Assembly (NCBI RefSeq): GCF_900240265.1 | Contig: NZ_LT964740.1 | Location: 22,503-86,502 of the forward strand | Direction of reading: 5' to 3' | DNA: 64,000 bases | DNA from: Galactobacillus timonensis | Lineage (GTDB): Bacteria > Bacillota_I > Bacilli_A > Erysipelotrichales > Erysipelotrichaceae | Program-made: the position numbers and the translations under genes | The notes under the pieces: generated by a model | Seen by the model: only the letters and a program-made list of their open reading frames with translations | Told to the model about the DNA's origin: nothing | Databases searched by the model: none | Part shown: one piece after another, positions 15,709 through 25,121 of the stretch | Layout of the letters: every line of letters starts with the position of its first letter | Numbering within the stretch: position 1 is the stretch's first letter

Positions 15709-17604
15709 TCAGTCCTGCTTTACTTCCTGTTCCACGTAGGCTTCAATCGTATCGCCGACTTTGATGTCGTTATAGTTCTCGATCATGATGCCGCATTCAT
15801 AGCCCTGGTTCACTTCCTTGGCGTCGTCCTTGAAGCGCTTGAGCGAAGAAAGCTTCCCATTGTAGATGACGATGCCCTCACGGATCAGACGAACACCGCA
15901 GCCTGCCGTCAGCTTGCCATCCGTAACCATACAGCCGCCGACCGTACCCACCTTGGAAATCTTGTAGATCTGACGCACCTCGGCCTGACCGATGACGACT
16001 TCGGAGTATACCGGATCCAGCATACCCTTCATCGCGTGTTCCATTTCCTCGGTCACCTTGTAGATGATGTCGTGCAGACGGATCGTCACGCCGACTTCTT
16101 CCGCCTTGCGGCGGATGGCCGCATCCGGGCGAACGTTGAAGCCGATGATCATCGCCTTCGACGCATCTGCGAGCATGATATCGCCCTCATTGATGGCACC
16201 GGCTGTCGAATGAATGACATTGACCTTAACGCCTTCAACCTCGATCTTCTCGAGAGCAGACTTCACAGCTTCCGCAGAACCCTGCACATCGGCCTTGATG
16301 ATGACCGGAATTTCCTTGATCTCACCGGCCGCAATTTCCTTCGAAAGATCTTCCAGCGTCATGGCCGAACTCTTGCGCCGGCCAAGCTCCACTGCCTTGC
16401 GCTTGCGGCGGTCCGCAATGGCACGGGCATCACGCTCATTATCATAGGCACGGAAATGATCGCCTGCCTGCGGCACATCATTGAGACCGATGATCTCAAC
16501 CGGCGTCGAAGGCGGAGCCGCCTTCAGCTCATGACCGTCTTCATCGCTCATGCGGCGGATCTTGCCGAAGCAGTTGCCGACGACGACCGGATCCCCGTGA
16601 TGCAGTGTACCGTTCTGAACCAGAACCGTCGCCACCGGGCCGCGGCCCTTATCAAGACGAGCCTCAATGACTGTACCGGTCGCCAGCTTCTTCGGATTTG
16701 CCTTGAGTTCAAGGACATCCGCAACCGTCAGAATTGTTTCGAGAAGTTCCGGAATGCCGGTTCCCTTCTTTGCCGAAATGTTGACGAAAATCGTATCGCC
16801 GCCCCATTCCTCCGGCATAATGCCCAGGTCAGCCAGCTCGCTGCGAACACGATCCGGATTGGCATCCGGCTTATCAATCTTATTGACCGCGATGATCATC
16901 GGAACCTTGGCGGCCCGCGCATGGTCAATCGCTTCCTTGGTCTGCGGCATCACACCGTCATCCGCCGCAACGACAATGACCGCAACATCGGTCACCGCGG
17001 CACCGCGGGCACGCATGGCCGTAAAGGCTTCGTGACCCGGCGTATCAAGGAATGTAATCTTGCGGCCGTTGACGGTGACCTGGTAGGCACCGATGGCCTG
17101 CGTAATACCGCCGGCTTCTCCGGAGGCGACCTTGGTCTTGCGGATCGAGTCGAGCAGCGTCGTCTTGCCATGGTCAACATGACCCATGACCGTCACGATC
17201 GGAGCACGCGGCTTCAGAAGTTTCGGATCATCCGGTTCCTCATCTTCGAGGGAATCTTCATCCTTCGGCTTTACCTTGGTCGGCTCAATGTCATATTCAA
17301 GGCAGATGGTATCGACCAGATCATCGTCCAGCGTACTGTTGATGGTCGCCATCTTTCCCTGCATGAACAGAACCTTGATCAGCTCCGAAGGAGTGCGGCC
17401 GCATTTCTTGGCAAGTTCACCAAGCGTAATGCCGTCGCTGTACTCGATCGCATGAATATCCGGCGCAGCCTTCTTGGCAGCAGCCGGGTTATTGAACGGG
17501 CGCTGATCCTGACGCTGCGGACCGCGGTTCTTATTCTGCGACCGGTTCTTGTTATTGTTGGAATTGCTGTTGTTGCGTTTTGCAGGAGCTTTTTTTCCTG
17601 GCAT
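15709..17604 (-). CDS. infB: Translation initiation factor IF-2
   Basis: A 631-aa GTPase that brings initiator tRNA to the 30S subunit. The N-terminal extension is short and basic, rich in Lys/Asn/Gln, followed by one IF2_N helical domain. G-motifs: GHVDHGKTT near residue 140, [13 protein letters not shown]. Domains II, III and the tRNA-binding C-terminal domain (ending [11 protein letters not shown]) are complete. At 631 aa it is at the short end for Bacillota. It starts at ATG 17604 with a GGAAAGGAGAAG leader and lies between rnpM and rbfA in the usual order. Confidence 0.95.
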   Translation of the reverse strand: MPGKKAPAKRNNSNSNNNKNRSQNKNRGPQRQDQRPFNNPAAAKKAAPDIHAIEYSDGITLGELAKKCGRTPSELIKVLFMQGKMATINSTLDDDLVDTICLEYDIEPTKVKPKDEDSLEDEEPDDPKLLKPRAPIVTVMGHVDHGKTTLLDSIRKTKVASGEAGGITQAIGAYQVTVNGRKITFLDTPGHEAFTAMRARGAAVTDVAVIVVAADDGVMPQTKEAIDHARAAKVPMIIAVNKIDKPDANPDRVRSELADLGIMPEEWGGDTIFVNISAKKGTGIPELLETILTVADVLELKANPKKLATGTVIEARLDKGRGPVATVLVQNGTLHHGDPVVVGNCFGKIRRMSDEDGHELKAAPPSTPVEIIGLNDVPQAGDHFRAYDNERDARAIADRRKRKAVELGRRKSSAMTLEDLSKEIAAGEIKEIPVIIKADVQGSAEAVKSALEKIEVEGVKVNVIHSTAGAINEGDIMLADASKAMIIGFNVRPDAAIRRKAEEVGVTIRLHDIIYKVTEEMEHAMKGMLDPVYSEVVIGQAEVRQIYKISKVGTVGGCMVTDGKLTAGCGVRLIREGIVIYNGKLSSLKRFKDDAKEVNQGYECGIMIENYNDIKVGDTIEAYVEQEVKQD

Positions 17605-17692
17605 AGTTATCTTCTCCTTTCCTGGAAGTACGCCGTGCGTACTTTCGATTCAGCTGTTTCGGACATCACCTCTTTCCATTTTGTTTAACTGA

Positions 17693-17947
17693 CTACTTCA
17701 TTGCGTTGAGCACCTGATCCCAGAACTCGTCCGGGATCCTGGTTTCCAATGCCTTTTCAAGGGCCCGGTTTTTTTTGGCCACAGCAATCACAGCCGGATC
17801 TTTCTTCAAATAGGCGCCATGTCCATTCATCCGTCCCGTCAGGTCCACTTTCAGTTCTCCCTCCGGCGTACGGACAATGCGGAGCAGCTCCTTCTTGGGA
17901 AGCTGCTCACCTGTGGCCACACAGCGGCGCATCGGAATCTTACGCAT
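17693..17947 (-). CDS. rnpM: RNase P modulator RnpM (YlxR)
   Basis: An 84-aa YlxR-family protein with PMRRCVATGEQLPKKELLRIVRTP and GRMNGHGAYLKKD, the conserved RNA-binding face of the family. YlxR was described as a nucleoid/RNA-binding regulator and more recently as a modulator of RNase P. Its ATG at 17947 overlaps the nusA stop as TGATG; a GTG one codon earlier is also in frame. Gene order nusA-rnpM-infB is standard, but the rplGA/YlxQ-type L7Ae gene that often sits between them is absent. Confidence 0.9.
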   Translation of the reverse strand: MRKIPMRRCVATGEQLPKKELLRIVRTPEGELKVDLTGRMNGHGAYLKKDPAVIAVAKKNRALEKALETRIPDEFWDQVLNAMK

Positions 17948-19818
17948 CACTTCGTCTCGTCGTCCTTGTAGTAATCCTCATACTCATCGTAATCGATATC
18001 GTACTGGGATTCTTCATCGGCTTCCTGCTGCGCCTCAATTTCCGCAAGCTCTTCTTCCGTATAAACCGGCTTGACAGAATTGTCCTGCAGCGACTTGTTC
18101 TTTTCCGCAAGCTGCTTCATCAGCTCGGCATTGGTCAGCTTCACGCCCTCATCTTCGCTCTTGCGCTTGGAATACTTCTTCTTCGGACGCGTATCGCCAT
18201 GCGGCTTCGACGTATCGGCAAGTTTCTCAAAGACAGACACATAATCATTCTTCTGTGCCATCTCTTCCAGATCCACCTTCCGCTTCTTCGAAGCGGCCTT
18301 AGTCTTCTGTTCTTCCTCGTTCATGACTGGCTGTGAGGTTTCCTCTTCTTCCGTTTCCTCAGATGCTGCGGTGTTTTCCTGTTCTACCGCTTCTTCGTTC
18401 ACTTCCGGTTCCGCTGCTTCCTTGACATCTTCTGCTTCCGCAGGTGTTTCCTGGGCTGCCGCTTCTGCAGTTTCATCCTTCTTCGCTGCATCTGCCGGCT
18501 CCTCACTCGAGAACACTTCATCGCGAGCACGATCGCTCAGCGTTTCCTGCATTTCTTCCGGAATCAGCTCATCGCCAGCAGCTTCCAGAGCCTGCTTCGC
18601 CTGCTCACGGGCAGCCGCAAGTTTAGCCTGCGCCTTCTGTTCCTCTTCGCTGAGAACAGCTGTATCTTCAGCCTTCTTTTCGGCCTGACGCTTTGCCTTG
18701 GCAGCCGCCAGCTCAGCCCGCTTTTTGGCAGCCAGCTCAACCAGAGCATCATAGTCGACGCCGTTGGCAATCAGTTCCGCCTTGGTCTTGATATCAATCT
18801 TGCGACCCGTCAGCTTCACGGCAAGACGTGCATTCTTGCCCTTCTTGCCGATGGCAAGGGAAAGCTGATCCTCATCGACGACAACGATCAGACTCTTATC
18901 ATCCTCGCCCGGCAGAACCTCTTTGATCTCAGCCGGAGCCAGTGCGTTCTTCACAAGTACCGAAACATCTTCGCTCCACTCAAAGATATCGATCTTCTCA
19001 CCATGGAGTTCTTCAATGATCTGCTGCACACGCTGACCACGCTGACCGATGCAGGCACCGATCGGATCGACTTCCGGATTGTAGGACACAACCGCCATCT
19101 TGGTACGGTCACCCGGATCACGGGCAATGGCCTTGATCTCAACAATGCCCTGCGCAATCTCCGGGACTTCCTTCTCAAACAGACGCTTCACCAGCATCGG
19201 ATCCCCGCGGCTCACAACAACCTGCGAACTCTTGGAATCCTTGTTCACTTCCGTAATCACGACACGGATCCGCTGACCCTCGACCAGCCGCTCACCGGGA
19301 ATCTGCGCCGCCTTGGGCAGAAGAGCCGTCGTCTTGCCGAGGTTGATCAGCGCAAACGTCGACTTCACCGATTCAACAATACCGATCGTCATATCGTACA
19401 GCTGATCGATATAGGCGTTGTAGATCGCATCCTTCTCCGCCTCCCGGATCTTCTGGCGCAGAACATTGTGGGCCAGAGAAACGGCCGCACGCGTCATATC
19501 GTCAACATTGACATCGACCTTGCGGCGGACCTGATCATTGAGGATCGCATCACGCTTCCATTTGCGCGCCTCTTCCAGATCCATCTCAAGCTCATCGTCC
19601 TGCACATCTTCAACGACGTTGTAGATCTGATAGATGTCAAAGGTGCCTTTCTTCGGATTGAACTCCACTTCTACATTAATGTCATCGAGCCCCATCGTCT
19701 TCTTATATGCCTTGCCATAGGCATCTTTCAGCGCATCGATGATGATGTCCTCCGAAATACGGGTTTCATCTTCAACAGCACTGAGGGCTTCCGTTAACTG
19801 TTTTACATTGATTGGCAT
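17947..19818 (-). CDS. nusA: Transcription factor NusA with long acidic C-terminal extension
   Basis: A 623-aa protein. Residues 1-350 are a normal NusA: N-terminal RNA-polymerase-binding domain, S1 domain (GIVESVKSTFALINLGKTTALLP), then two KH domains (ACIGQRGQRVQQIIEELHGEKIDIFEW; SLAIGKKGKNARLAVKLTG). Bacillota NusA usually ends soon after. Here about 270 residues follow: a Lys/Ala/Glu-rich helical stretch, then a very acidic Glu/Ala/Thr region, and a lysine-rich segment before an Asp/Glu/Tyr-rich tail. It lies between rimP and rnpM and starts at ATG 19818 after AAAGGAGAAAG. Confidence 0.94.
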   Translation of the reverse strand: MPINVKQLTEALSAVEDETRISEDIIIDALKDAYGKAYKKTMGLDDINVEVEFNPKKGTFDIYQIYNVVEDVQDDELEMDLEEARKWKRDAILNDQVRRKVDVNVDDMTRAAVSLAHNVLRQKIREAEKDAIYNAYIDQLYDMTIGIVESVKSTFALINLGKTTALLPKAAQIPGERLVEGQRIRVVITEVNKDSKSSQVVVSRGDPMLVKRLFEKEVPEIAQGIVEIKAIARDPGDRTKMAVVSYNPEVDPIGACIGQRGQRVQQIIEELHGEKIDIFEWSEDVSVLVKNALAPAEIKEVLPGEDDKSLIVVVDEDQLSLAIGKKGKNARLAVKLTGRKIDIKTKAELIANGVDYDALVELAAKKRAELAAAKAKRQAEKKAEDTAVLSEEEQKAQAKLAAAREQAKQALEAAGDELIPEEMQETLSDRARDEVFSSEEPADAAKKDETAEAAAQETPAEAEDVKEAAEPEVNEEAVEQENTAASEETEEEETSQPVMNEEEQKTKAASKKRKVDLEEMAQKNDYVSVFEKLADTSKPHGDTRPKKKYSKRKSEDEGVKLTNAELMKQLAEKNKSLQDNSVKPVYTEEELAEIEAQQEADEESQYDIDYDEYEDYYKDDETK

Positions 19819-19841
19819 ACTTAGAAACTTCTTTCTCCTTT

Positions 19842-20303
19842 TTAAAATTGAACTGCATAGCGGATGAAATCAATTTCAGTGTCCGCAAACGAAACATGTT
19901 TTTTGACTGCCTTATCCCGATAGCTCAGCGTCACTGTGCCGTCCTGGTAAGACTCCACCTGTCCGGTAAACTCAAGCAGATGCGATACCGGATGCTTGAG
20001 CCGCACGTAGACATACGGAAGAGAGGCAAGCTCCGAAAGATCACGGATCTTCCGCTCCGCACCCGGGCTGCATACTTCCAGCGTATAGGCCGACGCGATC
20101 ACATTGGCACTGTCAAGCGCCTCGGACAATCGTTCACTCACCGCTGCACACGTATCCAGATCCATCGTCCCATCGTCCCGAATGATCGAAATCTGAAGCG
20201 TACGGTCTTTCCCGTTCTGTACCCACTCGATGTCATACAGATGTACGCCGCATTCTTCGATGACCGGCTCCGCAAGTGTTCTGATTTTCTCAGTATCTTC
20301 CAT
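19842..20303 (-). CDS. rimP: Ribosome maturation factor RimP
   Basis: A 153-aa 30S maturation factor. It begins MEDTEKIRTLAEPVIEECG, then LYDIEWVQNGKDRTLQISI and SERLSEALDSANVIASAYTLEVCSPGAERKI, the core of the RimP fold. ATG 20303 is preceded by GGGAGG with short spacing; an upstream in-frame extension to 20435 overlaps the promoter and is rejected. It is first in the rimP-nusA-rnpM-infB-rbfA operon. Confidence 0.92.
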   Translation of the reverse strand: MEDTEKIRTLAEPVIEECGVHLYDIEWVQNGKDRTLQISIIRDDGTMDLDTCAAVSERLSEALDSANVIASAYTLEVCSPGAERKIRDLSELASLPYVYVRLKHPVSHLLEFTGQVESYQDGTVTLSYRDKAVKKHVSFADTEIDFIRYAVQF

Positions 20304-20333
20304 AGTCCTCCCGAACAAGCCTGAACAAGAATG

Positions 20334-20355
20334 AAGGAGTGCTTGCGCACTCCTT
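20334..20355 (-). promoter_or_regulatory. Leader hairpin with GNRA loop upstream of rimP
   Basis: In the roughly 57-nt leader a perfect 9-bp stem AAGGAGTGC/GCACTCCTT is capped by GCAA, a GNRA tetraloop. No T-tract follows, so it is not a terminator. It may stabilise the mRNA or bind an operon product. Confidence 0.5.
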
Positions 20356-20366
20356 TGAACATCACA

Positions 20367-20395
20367 ACTATAGCAAAGCAAAATCGCTGTTTCAA
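20367..20395 (-). promoter_or_regulatory. Promoter of the rimP operon
   Basis: Minus-strand TTGAAA (20395-20390), 17-bp spacer, TATAGT (20372-20367). The -35 lies in the loop of the polC terminator hairpin, so terminator and promoter are interleaved. Confidence 0.75.
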
Positions 20396-20406
20396 GCGAT
20401 TTTTCA
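20378..20406 (-). terminator. Terminator of polC
   Basis: Stem AAAATCGCT / AGCGATTTT around the loop TGAAAC on the minus strand, followed by GCTTTG. It overlaps the rimP promoter. Confidence 0.6.
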
Positions 20407-20497
20407 TACTTCCAAGGCTGTTTCACTTGAGCCATATTTTATGTCGCCTAACCAATGATTGAAATACGTTGGCTTGCGGCGGCGGAAATTCTGTCAA

Positions 20498-23400
20498 TCA
20501 GAACAGTGAAATCTGATTGGTTTCATCAAGGCCTTGCAGGCAGCCCATTGCCTCCAGCTTATGGATATGGGTATCACTCAGCTTCGTACGCTTCCTCAGA
20601 TCTTCCTTGGAAAGGAACGGTCCCTGTTCGCGTGCCTCAATCACACTCTGGGCGACGGATGCACCAAGACCGTCAATGGCCGTAAACGGCGGAATGATCG
20701 TCTTCGTATCGGGCTTAACGACACGGAAGACGGTGGCTTCCGACTTGTACAGATCAACCGGCGCAATCGAATAGCCGCGGGCATACAGCTCCTCGCACAC
20801 TTCGAGCGTATCGTAGAGAGACTTTTCCTTCGCGCTCGCCGGATTGGCGGCACCGCGTTCCATCCGCATACTGATGTCACTCATACGGGCACGTACCGCG
20901 GCGAGACCTTTGGTCATCGTCTCCAGCTCATATGCATCACAGCGCAGCGAAAAATACTGGATATAGAAGTTCCACGGTTCGTGGACCTTATACCAGGCAA
21001 TGCGGACGGCCATCATGACGTAGGCAACGGCATGCGCCTTCGGGAACATGTACTTGATCTTCTTGCACGAATCAATGTACCAGTCCGGCACATCATGGGC
21101 CCGCATATCGGCTTCCTCTTCCTCCGTCAGGCCTTTGCCCTTACGGACATGTTCCATGATGTGGAAGGCATTGATCGGCTCCAGCTTCTTTTCCAGAAGG
21201 TAGGTCATGATATCGTCACGGCACGCGATCGTTTCCGACAGCGGATGCCCCGCCTGCACAAGTGCTTCCGCGTTGCCCGCCCAGACGTCCGTACCATGGG
21301 AAAGACCGGAGATCATCACGAGCTCCGAGAAATGATGGGGCCGCGTCTCTTCAAGAACGCGCCGCGTTGTGCGGGTACCGAATTCCGGAAGGCCAAGCGC
21401 CCCGGTCTCCTTCTTATAGACGCGGGGATCCGCTTTCAGCGCATCGTCGCAATAGAACAGCGACAGCGTCTCGGGATCATTCATCGGAAGCGTCATCGGC
21501 TTGCGGTCCGCAACTCTCTGCAATAAGCGCATGGCGGTCGGATCAACGTGGCCGAGAATATCGAACTTCAGGACATTGTCATGAATATCATGGAAGTCGT
21601 AGTGGGTTGTAAGCCAGTCTGCGGAAGGATCGTTGGCCGGATACTGCACCGGCGTAAAGTCCTCCGCCTCATAGCCGTCCGGAATAATGATGATGCCGCC
21701 GGGATGCTGACCGGTTGTACGCTTGACGTTCTGACAGTTCTTGGCAAGATAGTCGCGCATCGGCCGGCGCATGTCTGAAATTTCAAGCTTTTCGCAATAG
21801 CCTGACACATAGCCGTACGCGGTCTTTTCCGCAACGGTGCCGATCGTACCGGCACGGAAGGCGTGACGGTCGCCGAACACCTCCTTGATGAAGGCATGGG
21901 CGCGCCACTGGTATTCATTGGAAAAGTTCAGGTCGATATCCGGAACCTTGTCCGCATTGAAACCGAGAAAGGTCTGGAACGGAATGTTGTGTCCGTTGCC
22001 CTTCATCGTGGCGCCGCACTTGGGACATACCTTGTCCGGCAGATCGAAGCCCGACTTGATTTTGGGATCATCGAAAAATTCACTGTAATGGCATGACGGG
22101 CACAGATAATGCGGCGGCAGCGCGTTGACCTCCGTGATGCCTGACATCGTTGCGGTAAAGGAGGATCCGACGGATCCACGGGAACCGACGACGTAGCCGT
22201 CCATGTTGGACTTCTTGACGAGCAGATGGGCGATGTAGTAATGGACATCGAAGCCGTTGCGGATGATGTTCTCCAGCTCCTCTTCGAGACGGTTGTGAAC
22301 AATGTCCGGCACCTTGCCTTCAAACTCATACATCGCATGTTCCGTCCGGTAGCAGATGTCACGCAGATGCTGGGCGGAATCTTCCAGCGACGGCGGAAAG
22401 GTTCCGGAAGGAACCGGACGGGTCTTCGGATCGAGCATCGCCATGATTTTTTCCGGATTTTCAAAGACAATTTCATGGACAAGAGCGGGATCGTTGAGCC
22501 ACGCGAAATCCTCCACCATCTCATCGCCGAAACGGATGTGCTGGTCCGGGTTCTTCGTACGCATGCGCAGCGCATCATCGCGGATGTACAGCGGATGAGC
22601 GGCACCGCCGACGCCCTGGTTCATGATGTAGACGTCGCGGAAGATCTTCTGATCTTTGCTGCAGTAGTGGGCATCGCTGTCCGCCACGACCGGAATACCC
22701 AGCCGGCGCGCCATGGTGATCATGCGGCGCAGAACGCTCTTGAGGCGGTCGACGCTGGGCAGATTGCCCATGGCAATATAGGTCCCGTAGTTGCTCAGCG
22801 GCTGCACTTCGACATAGTCATAGAACATCATTGCCTTCATGAGGCGCTCATCGTCACCATTGCAGGCAAGTTCAAACACCTCATTGTTGAGGCAGCTTGT
22901 CCCGATCAAGAGATTCCTGCGGTCCTTTTCAATCTCGCAGCGGAGGACACGGGGCTCAGCGGTAATTTCGCCGCCGTCCTTTGAAGTCTTGCCCATGACC
23001 GCCAGTGTCTTTGTCATGGACTGAGAAACAAGCTGGTAGAGCCGCTTCATGCCTTCACGGTTGCGGGCCATGACAATAACATGGGAGCGGCGGACTTTCT
23101 TATAGGCCTGATCATTCTGCAGCGAATACTGCAGATCGGAAACGGTTTTGGCCCCCTTCCTGCCCGCATCACGCAGAAGGCACAGGAAAACCAGTGCCAG
23201 ACACTCGGCATCGTAGTTGGCACGGTGGGCAGACTCTTCATCGTAGGCAACACGATAGTAACGGGCAATGTTGCCAAGACGATACGCCCGCCGATCCGGC
23301 ATAAGTGCCCGGGCCATATCCAGGGTATCGATCGTGCAGTTCTTCAGTTTCGGGCGGCCGATGCGGCGCAGCTCCTCATTGAGGAAATTGTAGTCGAAGG

Positions 23401-24880
23401 TCGCATTATGGGCGACAAGCACAGCATCCCCGAGCCATGCCAGAAGTTCGTCGACGACTTCCGGAAACGTCTGCGCCTGGGCAACCATTTCATTGGAGAT
23501 GTTGGTCTTCAGCGTAATGTAGGGAGGAATGGGATGCGGCGGTTTGACGAAAAACTGCTTCGTCTCCACGACTTCGCCATTGCGGATCCGGGCGCCGCCG
23601 AATTCAATGATCGAGTCATAGTATGCGGAAAGGCCGGTCGTCTCAAGGTCGAAGGCAATGTACTCTCCTTCCGACAGCAGGGTATCCACCGGGTTGCGCA
23701 CAATGCACAGCCGGCTGTCGGCCATATTCATTTCACATCCGAATCCGACCTGGAACTTCCGCTCAGGATCGCTCTTCTTGAGTTTGGCTGCCGTGTTATA
23801 GGCCTTGACGAAGGACTGCACGTCGCAATGGTCCGTGATGCAGATGCCGGGCATGCCGAGATTCCATGCATATTTGACGACCTTCTCCGGTTCGCAGATG
23901 CCGTCCATTTCGCTCATGTTCGTATGCATGTGCAGTTCGATGCGCTTTTCCCTGGAAGGATCCGTGACGGAAACGGCTGGAAGCTTATCCAGATGATCAA
24001 TCAGAAGAACAAGATCTTTGGCATAGGTATCCATACTGATGGATCCGGTAACGGCGACACGATCCCCTTCGCTGACTTCCCCCATTTCTTCGATCGTGCA
24101 GCGCTTGCCTTCGAAGCGCTTGGCCAGAATGGCCGAAGTGCCGTCATACAGCGAAAGTGTCTGAATATGGCGGCCGGTCTTGGTTTCGATCGTCTCAAGC
24201 GCAAAAACCGTGGCTTCAAAGCGCACGTTGTCAATCGGATCCTGAACATTCTTCAGCTCGACCGGCGTATAGTCTTCGGCTTTGCGTCCGGCGTATTTCC
24301 GCCTGGGATAGTCGCCGCCGCCATTGGAACCGTTGGCTTTGTTGAATGGATGTGCACTGGAAGAAGGAGCCGGTTCCGCGGCAGCCATGGCCGCCGCCGA
24401 TGCCTTCACCGTTTCCACCTTGACACCGTCTTGCGCCAGGAGTTCCCCATGCATCGATACACCCGGCAGGCCGATGTCACTTAAAAACGGCGTCAGGGCA
24501 TCAAAGGCTTCCGCAGAGGAGGCGATCAGCTGCTGACTGGCAAAGCGGAAGGTCAGATGCGTTTCATTTGCCTTATAGGATACCGTCGCATCCGCAAGAA
24601 ACTGAAACCTGCCGTGCGAGGCACACCAGGCACCGATGTATTTCTGCAGTTCAAAGTCGCTGATGGCATTGGAAGCAGCTTCAATAATCAGCCGCACCGG
24701 AATGCCGCTCCACTGTTTCAGTCCCTGCAGCAGGTGCATGTAATCGCTGTATGTGAGAATAGATGGAGCCGCAAGCGTCACTTCCATCCGTTTATCGGCC
24801 CGATAAAAACGGACTCCTTTCAGAGTCAGCGAGGTACCGATGGAATTTTCTTCCTGCAGCAAATCGAGAATCGCTGTCAT
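20498..24880 (-). CDS. polC: DNA polymerase III PolC (Gram-positive type)
   Basis: A 1460-aa replicative polymerase. Order of domains: N-terminal PolC domain, OB fold (about 215-310), PHP domain (ELHMHTNMSEMDG near 317) split by the 3'-5' exonuclease (AFDLETTGLSAYYDS near 410), then palm with DIDLNFSNE near 980, a zinc module (CPSCHYSEF and CPKCGATM), and C-terminal HhH region. All catalytic acidic residues are visible. ATG 24880 has no Shine-Dalgarno, and an extended -10 TGCTACAAT ends 8 nt before it, pointing to a leaderless mRNA; GTG 24898 is an in-frame alternative that would overlap that promoter. Confidence 0.96.
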   Translation of the reverse strand: MTAILDLLQEENSIGTSLTLKGVRFYRADKRMEVTLAAPSILTYSDYMHLLQGLKQWSGIPVRLIIEAASNAISDFELQKYIGAWCASHGRFQFLADATVSYKANETHLTFRFASQQLIASSAEAFDALTPFLSDIGLPGVSMHGELLAQDGVKVETVKASAAAMAAAEPAPSSSAHPFNKANGSNGGGDYPRRKYAGRKAEDYTPVELKNVQDPIDNVRFEATVFALETIETKTGRHIQTLSLYDGTSAILAKRFEGKRCTIEEMGEVSEGDRVAVTGSISMDTYAKDLVLLIDHLDKLPAVSVTDPSREKRIELHMHTNMSEMDGICEPEKVVKYAWNLGMPGICITDHCDVQSFVKAYNTAAKLKKSDPERKFQVGFGCEMNMADSRLCIVRNPVDTLLSEGEYIAFDLETTGLSAYYDSIIEFGGARIRNGEVVETKQFFVKPPHPIPPYITLKTNISNEMVAQAQTFPEVVDELLAWLGDAVLVAHNATFDYNFLNEELRRIGRPKLKNCTIDTLDMARALMPDRRAYRLGNIARYYRVAYDEESAHRANYDAECLALVFLCLLRDAGRKGAKTVSDLQYSLQNDQAYKKVRRSHVIVMARNREGMKRLYQLVSQSMTKTLAVMGKTSKDGGEITAEPRVLRCEIEKDRRNLLIGTSCLNNEVFELACNGDDERLMKAMMFYDYVEVQPLSNYGTYIAMGNLPSVDRLKSVLRRMITMARRLGIPVVADSDAHYCSKDQKIFRDVYIMNQGVGGAAHPLYIRDDALRMRTKNPDQHIRFGDEMVEDFAWLNDPALVHEIVFENPEKIMAMLDPKTRPVPSGTFPPSLEDSAQHLRDICYRTEHAMYEFEGKVPDIVHNRLEEELENIIRNGFDVHYYIAHLLVKKSNMDGYVVGSRGSVGSSFTATMSGITEVNALPPHYLCPSCHYSEFFDDPKIKSGFDLPDKVCPKCGATMKGNGHNIPFQTFLGFNADKVPDIDLNFSNEYQWRAHAFIKEVFGDRHAFRAGTIGTVAEKTAYGYVSGYCEKLEISDMRRPMRDYLAKNCQNVKRTTGQHPGGIIIIPDGYEAEDFTPVQYPANDPSADWLTTHYDFHDIHDNVLKFDILGHVDPTAMRLLQRVADRKPMTLPMNDPETLSLFYCDDALKADPRVYKKETGALGLPEFGTRTTRRVLEETRPHHFSELVMISGLSHGTDVWAGNAEALVQAGHPLSETIACRDDIMTYLLEKKLEPINAFHIMEHVRKGKGLTEEEEADMRAHDVPDWYIDSCKKIKYMFPKAHAVAYVMMAVRIAWYKVHEPWNFYIQYFSLRCDAYELETMTKGLAAVRARMSDISMRMERGAANPASAKEKSLYDTLEVCEELYARGYSIAPVDLYKSEATVFRVVKPDTKTIIPPFTAIDGLGASVAQSVIEAREQGPFLSKEDLRKRTKLSDTHIHKLEAMGCLQGLDETNQISLF

Positions 24881-24888
24881 ACGTGCGC

Positions 24889-24897
24889 ATTGTAGCA
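24889..24897 (-). promoter_or_regulatory. Extended -10 of polC (leaderless)
   Basis: Minus-strand TGCTACAAT, 8 nt before the ATG at 24880. No clear -35 and no ribosome binding site. Confidence 0.5.
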
Positions 24898-24912
24898 CGA
24901 AAAAGAAAGATA

Positions 24913-25077
24913 TCAGCTCTTGACATCTTCATCCGAAGTGATGCCGGCCTTTTCCTCTTCGTCCTGTATCTGCGCCTGCTGACGTTTCAGAGCATACACA
25001 GCCAGATTCATGATCCGGATTTCCGAACCGTCCACAATAAATGTTACAGCAGGCCAAATCTCTGAAAGATGATCCAC
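24913..25077 (-). pseudogene. Possible truncated coding remnant upstream of polC
   Basis: An open stretch of about 54 codons on the minus strand, containing VTFIVDGSEIRIMNLAVYALKRQ and a charged tail ending in TSDEDVKS, stops 33 nt before the polC start. It has no good start (only a GTG at 25077 without ribosome binding site) and an in-frame stop 8 codons upstream. It may be the tail of an older gene cut off when the DUF234 ATPase gene arrived. I do not recognise the family. Confidence 0.3.
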
Positions 25078-25121
25078 AGTCGCAAAGAATACAGGCTACC
25101 TGTTATTCCTTAACAGAGCAA

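Noticed and set aside
15640..17688. 682-codon open frame antisense to infB
   Set aside because: A shadow of biased codon use in infB; no family resemblance, no ribosome binding site, and the opposite strand is a clear IF-2.
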